Of a DNA stretch of 64,000 bases, positions 33,873-41,539 are shown piece after piece (the stretch's first letter is position 1; each line of letters begins with the position of its first letter). A program made the translations under genes and the position numbers. The DNA lies in contig NZ_RBAL01000012.1 in NCBI RefSeq assembly GCF_003626535.1, forward strand, positions 62,001-126,000, in the 5' to 3' direction. The notes beneath the pieces were generated by a model. That model searched no databases and was not told where the DNA came from. It saw only the letters and a list, made by a program, of their open reading frames with translations. Source of the stretch: Streptomyces hoynatensis (lineage in GTDB: Bacteria > Actinomycetota > Actinomycetes > Streptomycetales > Streptomycetaceae).

Positions 33873-34163
33873 TCAGGGGTTGATGAGGCGGCTGGTGAAG
33901 CCGTCGCGGACGAGGGACTCGTACGCGGCATGCACGCCCTCCGGCACCTCCTGCTCGACGGCGAATCCGCGCTTCGGATACTCGACGACCCGCTGGAGGT
34001 CGCCGACGAGCATGTCCAGGACGAGCTTCTCGTCGCCGATGAACGTCAGATAGTCGTCGAACTCCAGCGGCTCCGACGCACAAAGGATCTCCACGTCAGG
34101 CCACACCTTGCGAGCGGTCGCAAACGATCGCCTTTCCATATAGGGCTTGGAGACCAGCAGCAC
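33873..34163 (-). pseudogene. YdcF/DUF218 protein, C-terminal half only
   Basis: The frame encodes LLVSKPYMERRSFATARKVW, FDDYLTFIGDEKLVLDMLVGDLQRV and a C-terminal YESLVRDGFTSRLI. This is the second half of a YdcF-type DUF218 protein (VTKPYMERR and MVGDLQR are family landmarks). The N-terminal half with the DUF218 Rossmann start is missing and is replaced exactly at 34164 by an 83-bp repeat. A short ORF from ATG at 34169 could still be made, but it is unlikely to be functional. Confidence 0.75.
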
Positions 34164-34246
34164 ACCCATCCCTGGGATACCACCACGCGCCGCCCCCCGG
34201 CAGGCCGACCGGAAAACCTTCAGTCCAGGGTGGTCCCTCCGGCCAG
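34164..34246 (-). repeat. 83-bp direct repeat, copy A
   Basis: About 90% identical to 35440-35523, in the same orientation. It begins (minus strand) CTGGCCGGAGGGA and ends ATCCCAGGGATGGGT, with the small palindrome ATCCC-T-GGGAT near the end. Relative to copy B it has one deleted base in the part that encodes the SLOG C-terminus, so this copy is the decayed one. Confidence 0.9.
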
Positions 34247-34321
34247 GACTCAGGTTGACGGTTCGGCGTGGCGTGGCGTCGCCTCCTCGATACCCTCGGC
34301 ACACATACCGAGGAGGGGTTC

Positions 34322-34639
34322 ATGGCCGACCACATCACGGTGCTGACCACGACCGACGGCAAGGAAGCCGCCGAGGCCCTGGCGAAAACGGCCGTCCAGG
34401 CACGCGTCGCCGCCTGCGCCCAGATCGACGGGCCGATCAGAAGCGTCTACTGGTGGGAAGGGGAGGTACAGGCCGACGAGGAATGGCGCATCCTCTACAA
34501 GACGACGGCCGCCAAGTACCCCGATCTCGAAGCCCACATCAAGGCTCACCACACCTACGACACCCCCGAGATCATCGTCACCGACATCCCCCTCGGCAGC
34601 GCCGAATACCTCGCCTGGCTCGACGAGGAAACCCGCTGA
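34322..34639 (+). CDS. cutA: CutA-like divalent-ion tolerance protein
   Basis: 105 residues with the CutA1 trimer fold: VLTTTDGKEAAEALAKTAVQARVAAC (seen as AVQARVAACAQI), SVYWWEGEVQADEEWRILYKTT, HTYDTPEIIVTDI and YLAWLDEET. CutA proteins are PII-like trimers whose copper-related role is doubtful. AGGAGGGG precedes the ATG, and part of it is in a hairpin (CCTCGG 34294-34299 with CCGAGG 34308-34313). It is the only plus-strand gene between the two repeat copies. Confidence 0.93.
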   Translation: MADHITVLTTTDGKEAAEALAKTAVQARVAACAQIDGPIRSVYWWEGEVQADEEWRILYKTTAAKYPDLEAHIKAHHTYDTPEIIVTDIPLGSAEYLAWLDEETR

Positions 34640-34655
34640 CGAAGCGCCGGTCACT

Positions 34656-35036
34656 TCACCTGGCCCGGCCCGTCCCGGTCGGCACCTCAGGACGGGCTGG
34701 GCAGGACGGGCTGGGCAGGACGTAGACGCGGGCGAAATGGGTCTTGATGGTGGCGGCATGCAGGTGTCCGGCCACGGCCTTGTCGCCTTCGACACCCATG
34801 ACGACGTGAAGGTGAACGAAGCCGTTCTTGATTTCGCCGGTGCCGGTCATCTCCGCCGGAAGGTCATAGGTGGTGATGTCGTCCTTCAACGCGTCGCCGG
34901 CGGGCATGGTGGAAATGGTGAAGCCCTCCGTGGCGCCGATCAGGGAAACGATGGCTGCTTCGCTGATCCCGGCCTCGGCGATCTGGCGGTTGAGAGAGGC
35001 AACCAGCTCGTCGTCGCGGACTTCGAAGGTGATCAT
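34656..35036 (-). CDS. PPC/DUF296 domain protein
   Basis: 126 residues. It has the PPC (plant and prokaryote conserved) domain: AIVSLIGATEGFTISTM, LPAEMTGTGEIKNGFVHLHVVMG, and VAGHLHAATIKTHFARVYVL with the GHLH metal-like site. There is no AT-hook. Prokaryotic PPC proteins form trimers of uncertain role. The C-terminus carries a Pro/Arg-rich extension of about 20 residues. The minus-strand gene starts 49 bases after the pterin dehydratase stop, so they are probably cotranscribed. Confidence 0.82.
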   Translation of the reverse strand: MITFEVRDDELVASLNRQIAEAGISEAAIVSLIGATEGFTISTMPAGDALKDDITTYDLPAEMTGTGEIKNGFVHLHVVMGVEGDKAVAGHLHAATIKTHFARVYVLPSPSCPARPEVPTGTGRAR

Positions 35037-35085
35037 TTAGGGCTCCATCCGGGCCGCAATCGTCGTCATCGGTCCTCGTCTCGGT

Positions 35086-35394
35086 TCAGCGTGCGCCGTG
35101 TGCTGCGGCGATGGCGTCGATGCGTTCGGCCAGGTCGAAGTCGGCCGCGGTCAGCTTGTTGCCCGCGTCGTGCGTCGTGATGGCGAACCGCACGGAACCC
35201 CACCGAAGATCGATGTCGGCATGGTGCCCGATCAGCCGCTCGACATCGGCGACATGAACGATCAGGGCCACCCCACCGTGGTACCGGATCGCGAACGTCC
35301 GGGTGATCTCGTCACCCGCCCGCCTCCACCCGGGACGCTCGGCCAGCCGGCTCGCGATCTCCTCTTCGCTCAACGGCGTTGGCACCGTGGACAC
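35086..35394 (-). CDS. 4a-hydroxytetrahydrobiopterin (pterin carbinolamine) dehydratase
   Basis: 102 residues from GTG at 35394, chosen because GGGGAGGG lies 5 bases upstream and the length then matches the family. Landmarks: PLSEEEIASRLAERPGWRR, ADVERLIGHHADIDLRWGSVRF, and TTHDAGNKLTAADFDLAERID. The catalytic motif EXXNHHP-type is present as LIGHHADID, with the two His. It recycles pterin cofactor for aromatic hydroxylases or acts as a moonlighting protein. Confidence 0.9.
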   Translation of the reverse strand: MSTVPTPLSEEEIASRLAERPGWRRAGDEITRTFAIRYHGGVALIVHVADVERLIGHHADIDLRWGSVRFAITTHDAGNKLTAADFDLAERIDAIAAAHGAR

Positions 35395-35439
35395 CTCAAC
35401 CCTCCCCGTCACCGAGGACAGCGCCTCGCTCATCCGCTG

Positions 35440-35523
35440 ACCCATCCCTGGGATACCACCACGCGCCGCCCCCTGGCAGGCGGAGCGGAACACCTTCAGT
35501 CCCGGGTCGCTCCCTCCGGCCAG
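35440..35523 (-). repeat. 84-bp direct repeat, copy B
   Basis: The intact copy. Its right 28 bases are the last nine codons and stop of the SLOG-like gene, and the rest is the sequence between that stop and the pterin dehydratase gene. The repeat therefore includes coding and non-coding DNA, which fits a segmental duplication better than an insertion sequence. Confidence 0.9.
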
Positions 35524-35972
35524 AGGATGCGCACGGGGACGCCGGTGCGTTCCGCGTGGGCCACCACGTCCGCCGTACCCCCGTACCCGCGCGCCGGCTT
35601 CCCGTCCCACACGGCGATCAGCCGGTCGACGAGCCCCACCAGCAGCTCACTGCCCGCCATGTGCGCCTCGGACGTGGACGCGTCCATCCCCGTCTCGTGC
35701 ACCGTGGCCGCCCTGCCCAGCAGGGCGTCGTAGAGGGAGTGGTGCCACTCCGGCAGCCCGTCCCGGTACTGCCGCGCCGGGACGACCGCCTCGATGACGC
35801 CGCCGAGGCCCAAAACCGCCTCCGCGAACCAGCTGTCGGGCCCGTCGGCAAGACAGGACACCCCGACCAGGCCACCCGGCCCGTAGCCACCCAACTCGGC
35901 CCGCAACAGCGCACGAACCTGCTCCTCGACGTGCCCGGCCAGGCCCCGATGTCCGGTGATCCCCACGCGCAT
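35496..35972 (-). CDS. SLOG-like Rossmann protein
   Basis: 158 residues from ATG at 35972 (GGAGGA 7 bases upstream). It opens with MRVGITGHRGL and continues with LADGPDSWFAEAVLGLGG, VVPARQYRDGLPEWHHSLYD, HMAGSELLVGLVDRLIAVWDG, and KPARGYGGTADVVAHAERTG. This pattern (GxTGHR, a G-A/P-D motif, and GGTxDVV) is typical of the SLOG nucleotide-sensing superfamily, which includes DprA- and LOG-like proteins and anti-phage effectors. The HTH-TPR regulator is just upstream with a short gap, so one operon is likely. Confidence 0.78.
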   Translation of the reverse strand: MRVGITGHRGLAGHVEEQVRALLRAELGGYGPGGLVGVSCLADGPDSWFAEAVLGLGGVIEAVVPARQYRDGLPEWHHSLYDALLGRAATVHETGMDASTSEAHMAGSELLVGLVDRLIAVWDGKPARGYGGTADVVAHAERTGVPVRILWPEGATRD

Positions 35973-35989
35973 GAGGTGTCCTCCATTGG

Positions 35990-37237
35990 TCACAAGTAGA
36001 CGCCGTGCAACTGCTCGTCAAAGTCCCGGACGACCCGCGGAGGCGTCGGCGACGTGTATGCCCGCCGAAGCGCGCGGGCTCGCTCCACAGTGCGGCCCGA
36101 ACGGTAGCGAAGCCCGATCTCCAGCGCGCGGGTGGCGAGCGCAAATGCGCCATCGATCCGCCCGCTGGCAAGCTGTCCGAATGCGAGGTCGAGTACGAGT
36201 TGAGCGCGCTGCTTTTCGTGCCCGGACGAAAGCATGGCCCCGGCGGCATCCTGAGCCGTGGTGACCCACTGTGGGCGTCCCAAACGCGCGCCGCAGGACA
36301 GGCGGCACGCCGCAACCTTGGCGTGGCTGAAGGGGAATACCCACGGCCAGGGGGGTGGCTCTTCAACACCGATGCGGTCCGTTGCTTCCTCGGCGGCGCG
36401 CAACGCCTTCTCAGCAGCGGTTGCTGCGCCGACCTCTGCGTGTGCAAGCGCCTCGACGGTGCTTAGCCACGCGGTGGCGATCGCGGGGACGGCCTGCCCG
36501 AGTTGTCGGCGGGCCGATGCGATGAGCGCCAGTGCTTGCGTGTTGTTCCCCACGTGGCCTTCGAGTTGCGCAAGGCTGCCCAACTGGTAGGCAGAGAGCA
36601 ACGAATCGCCCGAGCGGCGTGCGGCGGTGATGGATGCGCCGTACCAGGTGCGGGCAGACCCCAGGTCGCCCATGTCCCAAGAGAGCCAGCCCGCAAGGCT
36701 GGCGGTCTCGCTCGCCGCTGCGGCATAGCGGGCTCTGTCCCGGTCGCCTTGCGCCTCCGAGGTGAGGGTCTGCGTCATCCGGAGATGAGCAAGTACGGGT
36801 TCGATGAGGTGACGTGAGGGGGTCATGCCGTCCAACCGCCGGAAGGCAGTGGTCGCCATACGGAGGGTCGCCAGCTGTGCGGTTGGGCCCGCCTCGGGGG
36901 GTGCAGGCTGAGTGAGGGCGGGGGTTGCGGCGATCGCCGCGGCCCCCGCCAGGAAGCTGCGTCGTTCCACGTTGTCATCCGGGTGCGTTGCGAGTTGGTC
37001 GGCGAGCCCGACCAGTCGCATGGGAATGCGCAGATGAGTGGCGGCTCGCGCAAGGACCGTCATGTCGTAGGCGCCGGTTCGCTGGTTCTCCAATCGTGAT
37101 ACAGCCGACTGGCTGATCCCGCAGGCGTCGCCGAGTTGCTGCTGCGAGATGCCTGCGCTGAGACGTGCGAGGCGGATGACTCGCCCGAAGTTGCCAGTCC
37201 TCGATGCCTCACGAACGGTTTGAGACGACCAGGTCAT
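35990..37237 (-). CDS. HTH-XRE regulator with TPR-like C-terminus
   Basis: 415 residues. Residues about 18-75 are an XRE helix-turn-helix (FGRVIRLARLSAGISQQQLGDACGISQSAVSRLENQ). Residues about 90-110 carry RRSFLAGAAAIAATPALT, a stretch that looks like a secretion signal but is common in actinobacterial HTH-TPR proteins. The rest is helical repeats (GDLGSARTWYGASITAARRSG, TQALALIASARRQLG, GRIDGAFALATRALEIG). It probably senses a peptide or protein and controls the neighbouring genes. Codon GC is visibly lower than in surrounding genes, a sign of transfer. Confidence 0.85.
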   Translation of the reverse strand: MTWSSQTVREASRTGNFGRVIRLARLSAGISQQQLGDACGISQSAVSRLENQRTGAYDMTVLARAATHLRIPMRLVGLADQLATHPDDNVERRSFLAGAAAIAATPALTQPAPPEAGPTAQLATLRMATTAFRRLDGMTPSRHLIEPVLAHLRMTQTLTSEAQGDRDRARYAAAASETASLAGWLSWDMGDLGSARTWYGASITAARRSGDSLLSAYQLGSLAQLEGHVGNNTQALALIASARRQLGQAVPAIATAWLSTVEALAHAEVGAATAAEKALRAAEEATDRIGVEEPPPWPWVFPFSHAKVAACRLSCGARLGRPQWVTTAQDAAGAMLSSGHEKQRAQLVLDLAFGQLASGRIDGAFALATRALEIGLRYRSGRTVERARALRRAYTSPTPPRVVRDFDEQLHGVYL

Positions 37238-37282
37238 GTACGTGCCCTATCACGAGTGGTACCGCGCGCTGTCTGGAAACCG

Positions 37283-37317
37283 TATGCATGTATGCGAGAG
37301 GCGCATGAGGTTATGCG
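37283..37317. promoter_or_regulatory. TATGC motif cluster between divergent genes
   Basis: TATGCA (37283-37288), TATGCG (37291-37296), the inverted GCGCAT (37301-37306) and TATGCG (37312-37317) lie in a relatively AT-rich gap of about 190 bases. This gap separates the HTH-TPR gene from plus-strand genes. It could be the operator of that regulator. Confidence 0.4.
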
Positions 37318-37428
37318 GCCACCGGGTCATTTCTGGCCCGTCGGGGAAGGTTCACGGTTTCTTCGTCGCATTACCCACTGTCGAGATGCGCACACCATCT
37401 GCAACGAGAGTGTGCACTGGAGCCGACA

Positions 37429-37521
37429 ATGACGACCACCGCACCATGCGCCGAGGCCCCGCGCCGGGTCCTCGCCCCGCTCCTTCGGCGGCGCGCGCGA
37501 GGGGGTGTGTGCCGTGTCTGA
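37429..37521 (+). CDS. possible 30-residue leader ORF
   Basis: ATG at 37429 opens a 30-codon frame (TTTAPCAEAPRRVLAPLLRR...) ending TGA at 37519-37521, overlapping the GTG of the next gene. It is rich in Arg, Ala and Pro. It may be a coupled small protein or a chance frame. Confidence 0.3.
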   Translation: MTTTAPCAEAPRRVLAPLLRRRARGGVCRV

Positions 37522-37771
37522 GGACCGCCTCCTGGGCAGCCCGCCGCGGGCCTACATCTCCCTCGCCTGCGCGGAGCGCCGTTGCGAGGACTGCACGCAG
37601 CACGAACCCCGCCCGCCAGAACGGCACCTCGGCATCGCCTTCGACCCCTGCACGCACGGGTGCCATACCGCATGGGCCCGGCCCTCGACCGCCGCATCCA
37701 CCGCCAACACGCCGCTCACGCCCCACTCCCCCGCCGCCACGGAGGACCCGACCCGATGCCCGAGATCCTGA
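37514..37771 (+). CDS. small Cys-rich protein
   Basis: 85 residues from GTG at 37514 with GAGGGGG 8 bases upstream. A cluster of Cys/His, LACAERRCEDCTQHE and FDPCTHGCHTAW, could bind zinc. The C-terminal half is Ala/Thr/Pro-rich. It overlaps the next gene by 16 bases. Not a recognised family. Confidence 0.5.
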   Translation: MSEDRLLGSPPRAYISLACAERRCEDCTQHEPRPPERHLGIAFDPCTHGCHTAWARPSTAASTANTPLTPHSPAATEDPTRCPRS

Positions 37772-38373
37772 CCTGGGGGCCCAACCGGCTGCCCGTGCCG
37801 TATGTCGCCAAGTGGAGCGGGGAAGAGGTCCTCGCCGGTGGGGCGTTGGGCCTGCGGCCGGGCGGGTGGGGGCTGGTCTACCGGGACGAGGCGGCCGGGG
37901 ACCGGGACCGGCACGGGGTGCTGTGGGCCCGGGTCGGCCACGCCCCCGGCACCGGACGCCCCGACTTCCGCGTCATGCACCCGGCGCGGCAGCGCCGCGC
38001 CATGCAGGAACGCCTGTGCCAGGTATGCGCCGGGCCCGCGGACCGCAACGGCAAGGGCTGGCTGTTCGCGCTGCGCCGGCCCGACGTTGCCGACGCGCTC
38101 CCCGGCTGGCCCGAGGGACTGCTGTCCACCAAGCCGCCGGTGTGCGCGCCCTGCGCACGGCTGGCGACCGAGCACTGCCCGCACCTGGGCGAGCCCGTGT
38201 TCGTCCGGGTGCGCAAGCCGCGCGTGTGGGGGGTGTTCGGCGGGGCCTTCGGACCAGGGCTGACCCCCGGGCCGGACGACTACCTCCCCTACGGCCACCC
38301 CGCCACACCCGCCTTCCTCGCCAACCAGCTCGTCACCGAACTCACCCGCTGCACCCTCACCCCGGCGCCATAG
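37756..38373 (+). CDS. hypothetical protein with zinc-ribbon-like Cys pairs
   Basis: 205 residues from ATG at 37756 (GGAGGA upstream). The N-terminus is WGPNRLPVPYVAKWSGEEVL; the middle has LCQVCAGPADRNG and VCAPCARLATEHCPHLG, i.e. CxxC, CxxC and a further Cys. The remaining part is GGAFGPGLTPGPDDYLPYG. The order suggests a treble-clef or ribbon zinc module inside a small globular protein. I do not recognise its function. It is divergent from the HTH-TPR/SLOG operon. After it, 38374-38578 is GC-rich GGCCGCCGGGG-like sequence with no gene. Confidence 0.65.
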   Translation: MPEILTWGPNRLPVPYVAKWSGEEVLAGGALGLRPGGWGLVYRDEAAGDRDRHGVLWARVGHAPGTGRPDFRVMHPARQRRAMQERLCQVCAGPADRNGKGWLFALRRPDVADALPGWPEGLLSTKPPVCAPCARLATEHCPHLGEPVFVRVRKPRVWGVFGGAFGPGLTPGPDDYLPYGHPATPAFLANQLVTELTRCTLTPAP

Positions 38374-38578
38374 CCACCAGGCCGCCGCGGCAGGGGAAGG
38401 GGGCGGCAGCCGCCGGGGGGCACGGGGCGGGCAGCCACCCCGGCGGGCCACGCGGCCCCCGGGGAGGCAGCCACCCCGGCTGGACCGCCGAGGCCGGGGC
38501 CGCCGGGGCCGCCGGGCCCGGGGCCGCCAGGGCCCCGGGACCACCGTCGCCGCCGGGGCCACCGGCGAGGTGCGGCGG

Positions 38579-40960
38579 TCAGTGGCCGCTGGCGGAGATC
38601 CGGATCGTGATCGGGCGGTTGGGGTCGCGGGGCTGGTCGGTGAGGGTGATGCGGGTGTGGGTGTCGGGGACGCGGACGCTGCCCTGCGGGTTGTCCTCGT
38701 CCCAGTAGGTGCCCCGGTGGTCGTCGAACGCCGCGGCGCCGCGCTGGGAGGGCAGCGTCGTGGCGTGGCCGTTGAGGTGCAGGGTCAGCTGGCCGGTGGG
38801 GCGGGTGCTGAAGGTGGCGTCCCTGGCCTGGAGCCGGTTGCGCAGCACCGAGCCGTCCGGCCAGCGTTCGGCCTGCGGGTGGGCGTCGACCGGCAGGACG
38901 AGGCCCTCGCCCGGGTGTTGGCTGACGTCGTTGTCGAGCTGGGAGGTGTCCCAGAGCCAGACGAGCAGGCCGTTCTGGTAGGGGAAGTGCTCGACCCAGT
39001 CGGGGCGTTCGTTCAGCCAGCCGAAGTGGTACGGGCCGCGTTCCAGCGTCGCGTCGAAGCCGGTGTACTGCCGGTTCTCCACCAGGTAGAACTGCGGGTA
39101 GTCGTCGGTGATCGAGGCGCCCACCACCGAGAAGCCCTCGGCGGCCCAGTCGCCCGGCCCCGACTCGGCGTCGTCGGCGTACACCGGCGCGCCGTCGGCG
39201 GTGACGGTGATCGCGTCGGCGGTGAAGCCCGGCAGCGAGAAGGAGCCGTCCGTCCGGTAGTGGAAACGCAGCTGGATCTGCTGCCCGAGGTAGCCGGTCA
39301 GCGGGTACACCAGGCCGGCGTCGCCGCCCGACTCGCCGGTCAGGGCGGGCCGGTCGGCGCCGTCCCTGGGCAGGGCCCGGCCGTCCGCGGTGCCGTCGAG
39401 GGCGGTCCAGGTCTGCCCGCCGTCCGCCGAGGCCTCGACGTACAGGTAGTCGTAGCCCTCCTCGATGCTCCACCAGCCGGTGAGGCCGAGCGTGGCCTCG
39501 GAGTCCGCGGCGCTCAGGTCCACCGTCCTGGTCAGGGTGTTGTCGAGGCCGTCGCCCGTGCCGCTCCACCACTGCGCCTCGCCCTGCGGGGGCTGGTGGA
39601 TGTCGGTGGTGACGGTCTTGTCGGGCAGTTCGACGATCAGCGCCTGGCTCGCGTCGCGCCGCTCGCCCTCGGGGTATGTGGCGGCCGAGGGCCCGAGCCG
39701 GTGCCGGGAGTCGGTGGCCGCGCGGGCCAGGTCGTAGTCCAGCCAGCCGAGTTGGAGCTTCTCCCAGGCGCCGAGCGCGTTGGGCAGGGCGCCGATGGTG
39801 CCGTCGCCGAGGCCGAGCCAGGAGCCGGAGGACATCGCGGTCCAGAAGGCGGTGCCGTTCTCGCCGCCCTGGGTGTCGTAGAGGTCGGGCAGCCCGAGGT
39901 CGTGCCCGAACTCGTGGGCGAACACGCCGACCCCGCCGTTCTCCGGCTGGATGGTGTAGTCGCCGACGAACAGGCCGGTGTCGCCGATCTCGGTGCCGCC
40001 GCTGAGGTTGCCCTCGGGCCCGTCCCGGCCGATGGCGTCCGGGTAGGCGTACCAGCGGTGCGCCCAGATCGCGTCCTCGCCCTGGGCGCCGCCGCCCGCC
40101 GACTCGTCCTCGCCCGCGTGCACCAGCTGGAAGTGGTCGAGGTAGCCGTCGGGCTCGTCGAAGTCGCCGTCGCCGTCGTAGTCGTAGCGGTCCTGCCGGT
40201 CGTACTCGGCCAGCGTGGCCCGCAGTTCCTCCGGGGTGGCCCCGGCGGCCAGCCGGTCCTCGTACCAGGCGTTGACCCCGTCGCGCACCAGGTCCCACAC
40301 GTCCTGGCAGACGCTGGAGCCGCAGGCGTTGTTGCCGTACCTGGCCTCGTTGTACTCCAGCTTCACCCAGTCGGTGACCAGGCCCTCCACCGTGTACCTG
40401 CCGGAGGACTGGCTCTCGTAGTACTGCTTGACCGAGGGGGTGGCGGGGTCCTCGGAGTAGTAGACGTCCTCGTAGTACTGCCGGTCGAAGTCCTCGCGCC
40501 AGATGGTGGTGTTGTCCACCGAACGGTCGGGCTCGGGGATCTCGTTGACCAGCGGGCCCGGGGTGCCGCCCACCTGCGGGTCGGTCTGCTCGCCGAACTC
40601 CACGAGGACCGTGAAGATCCGGTCCGTGCCCGTGGTGGCCGTCTCCACGAACTCGCCGTCGGCGAGCTCCACCACCTGGGAGCCGCCGCGCGTGCGCACG
40701 GTGGCCTCGCCGCCGAGCAGTTCCCGGTAGGCGGCCTGACGCAGCGATTCCTGCTTGTCGCCGAGCGGGTTCACCAGGCGCGGCGAGGCGGAGAACAGCC
40801 GGTCGGCCCCGGGGCCGGCGAGGTGGTCCTCCGGCGGCTGGGCCCCGCCCGCGGCCTGGGCTCCGGCGGGGTGCAGCAGGCCCGCCCCGAGCGCGGCGAC
40901 GGCCCAGGCCGCCACCAGGGCGGCCGGCCGGCCCCGCCTGTTTCGCTTGAGCTTTCTCAC
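38579..40960 (-). CDS. secreted M6-family metalloprotease (immune inhibitor A-like)
   Basis: 793 residues from GTG at 40960, which follows AGAGGAGG by about 11 bases. A basic N-region (RKLKRNRRGR) and hydrophobic core (AALVAAWAVAALGAGLLHPAGAQA) form a signal peptide. A propeptide follows. The catalytic domain carries HEFGHDLGLPD (His349, Glu350, His353). Acidic repeats YDYDGDGDFDEPDGY could bind calcium. C-terminal beta-sandwich and carbohydrate-like domains follow. It is an extracellular protease. Confidence 0.92.
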   Translation of the reverse strand: MRKLKRNRRGRPAALVAAWAVAALGAGLLHPAGAQAAGGAQPPEDHLAGPGADRLFSASPRLVNPLGDKQESLRQAAYRELLGGEATVRTRGGSQVVELADGEFVETATTGTDRIFTVLVEFGEQTDPQVGGTPGPLVNEIPEPDRSVDNTTIWREDFDRQYYEDVYYSEDPATPSVKQYYESQSSGRYTVEGLVTDWVKLEYNEARYGNNACGSSVCQDVWDLVRDGVNAWYEDRLAAGATPEELRATLAEYDRQDRYDYDGDGDFDEPDGYLDHFQLVHAGEDESAGGGAQGEDAIWAHRWYAYPDAIGRDGPEGNLSGGTEIGDTGLFVGDYTIQPENGGVGVFAHEFGHDLGLPDLYDTQGGENGTAFWTAMSSGSWLGLGDGTIGALPNALGAWEKLQLGWLDYDLARAATDSRHRLGPSAATYPEGERRDASQALIVELPDKTVTTDIHQPPQGEAQWWSGTGDGLDNTLTRTVDLSAADSEATLGLTGWWSIEEGYDYLYVEASADGGQTWTALDGTADGRALPRDGADRPALTGESGGDAGLVYPLTGYLGQQIQLRFHYRTDGSFSLPGFTADAITVTADGAPVYADDAESGPGDWAAEGFSVVGASITDDYPQFYLVENRQYTGFDATLERGPYHFGWLNERPDWVEHFPYQNGLLVWLWDTSQLDNDVSQHPGEGLVLPVDAHPQAERWPDGSVLRNRLQARDATFSTRPTGQLTLHLNGHATTLPSQRGAAAFDDHRGTYWDEDNPQGSVRVPDTHTRITLTDQPRDPNRPITIRISASGH

Positions 40961-41245
40961 CTGTCGTCTGACCTCCTCTGCCACGGAAGCGGCGTCGCCC
41001 CGCATTTGACATGAGTAAGTCAGAAAAAGACAGACCCCCGGGGCGCGCGTGGCGCCGCCCGCCCCGGCGCACGCCGTTGACCCGTGAATCCGTGCGCCCC
41101 CCATGCATCACCCGACGGGCAGGCGGGGCGCTTATCGCCCCGGCCACGCGGGCATCTCGGGCCGTAGAACCGTTCGAGAGATGGACGTTCCCCACCCATC
41201 CTCCTCGCGGACAACGCCGGCACCCCTCCGAGGACGGACATCGCC

Positions 41246-41500
41246 ATGCGGCACCCGACCCCCCTCCACATCGCCTACGGTTCGGCCACCGTCGTCGTCA
41301 CGACCCTTCTCCTGCTGCTGCTCCTCCCCACCGATTCCCCGGTGGCGCTGACGCTGATCGCGCTGGGCGCGCTCGCGCTCGGCCTGACCGTCACGCTGGC
41401 CGCCGCGAACAGGCGGGCCGAACCCGGGCCCACCCCCGGCGGGCAGGTGGCCAAGGCCCCCGCCCCCCAGGCGGGACGGCGCCCGCACGCGCGGGTCTGA
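41246..41500 (+). CDS. small membrane protein
   Basis: 84 residues with two hydrophobic segments (VVVTTLLLLLLLPTD and VALTLIALGALALGLTVTLAAA) and a soluble Pro/Ala-rich tail. GAGGA lies about 11 bases before the ATG. Divergent from the M6 protease gene. Function unknown. Confidence 0.65.
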   Translation: MRHPTPLHIAYGSATVVVTTLLLLLLLPTDSPVALTLIALGALALGLTVTLAAANRRAEPGPTPGGQVAKAPAPQAGRRPHARV

Positions 41501-41539
41501 GGCGGCGCGGGGGCCCGGCGGGAGCTCAGGCCCGCGGGC

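Noticed and set aside
34164..35523. Insertion sequence or transposon bounded by the 83-bp repeats
   Set aside because: The repeats are in direct, not inverted, orientation, include coding sequence of the SLOG gene, and no transposase is present.
37236..38708. 490-residue plus-strand frame across the accessory genes
   Set aside because: Arg/Pro-rich translation without motifs; the Cys-rich frames have ribosome-binding sites and regular composition.
38289..41195. 968-residue minus-strand frame over the M6 protease
   Set aside because: A shadow frame; the protease frame contains the HEFGH zinc motif and signal peptide.
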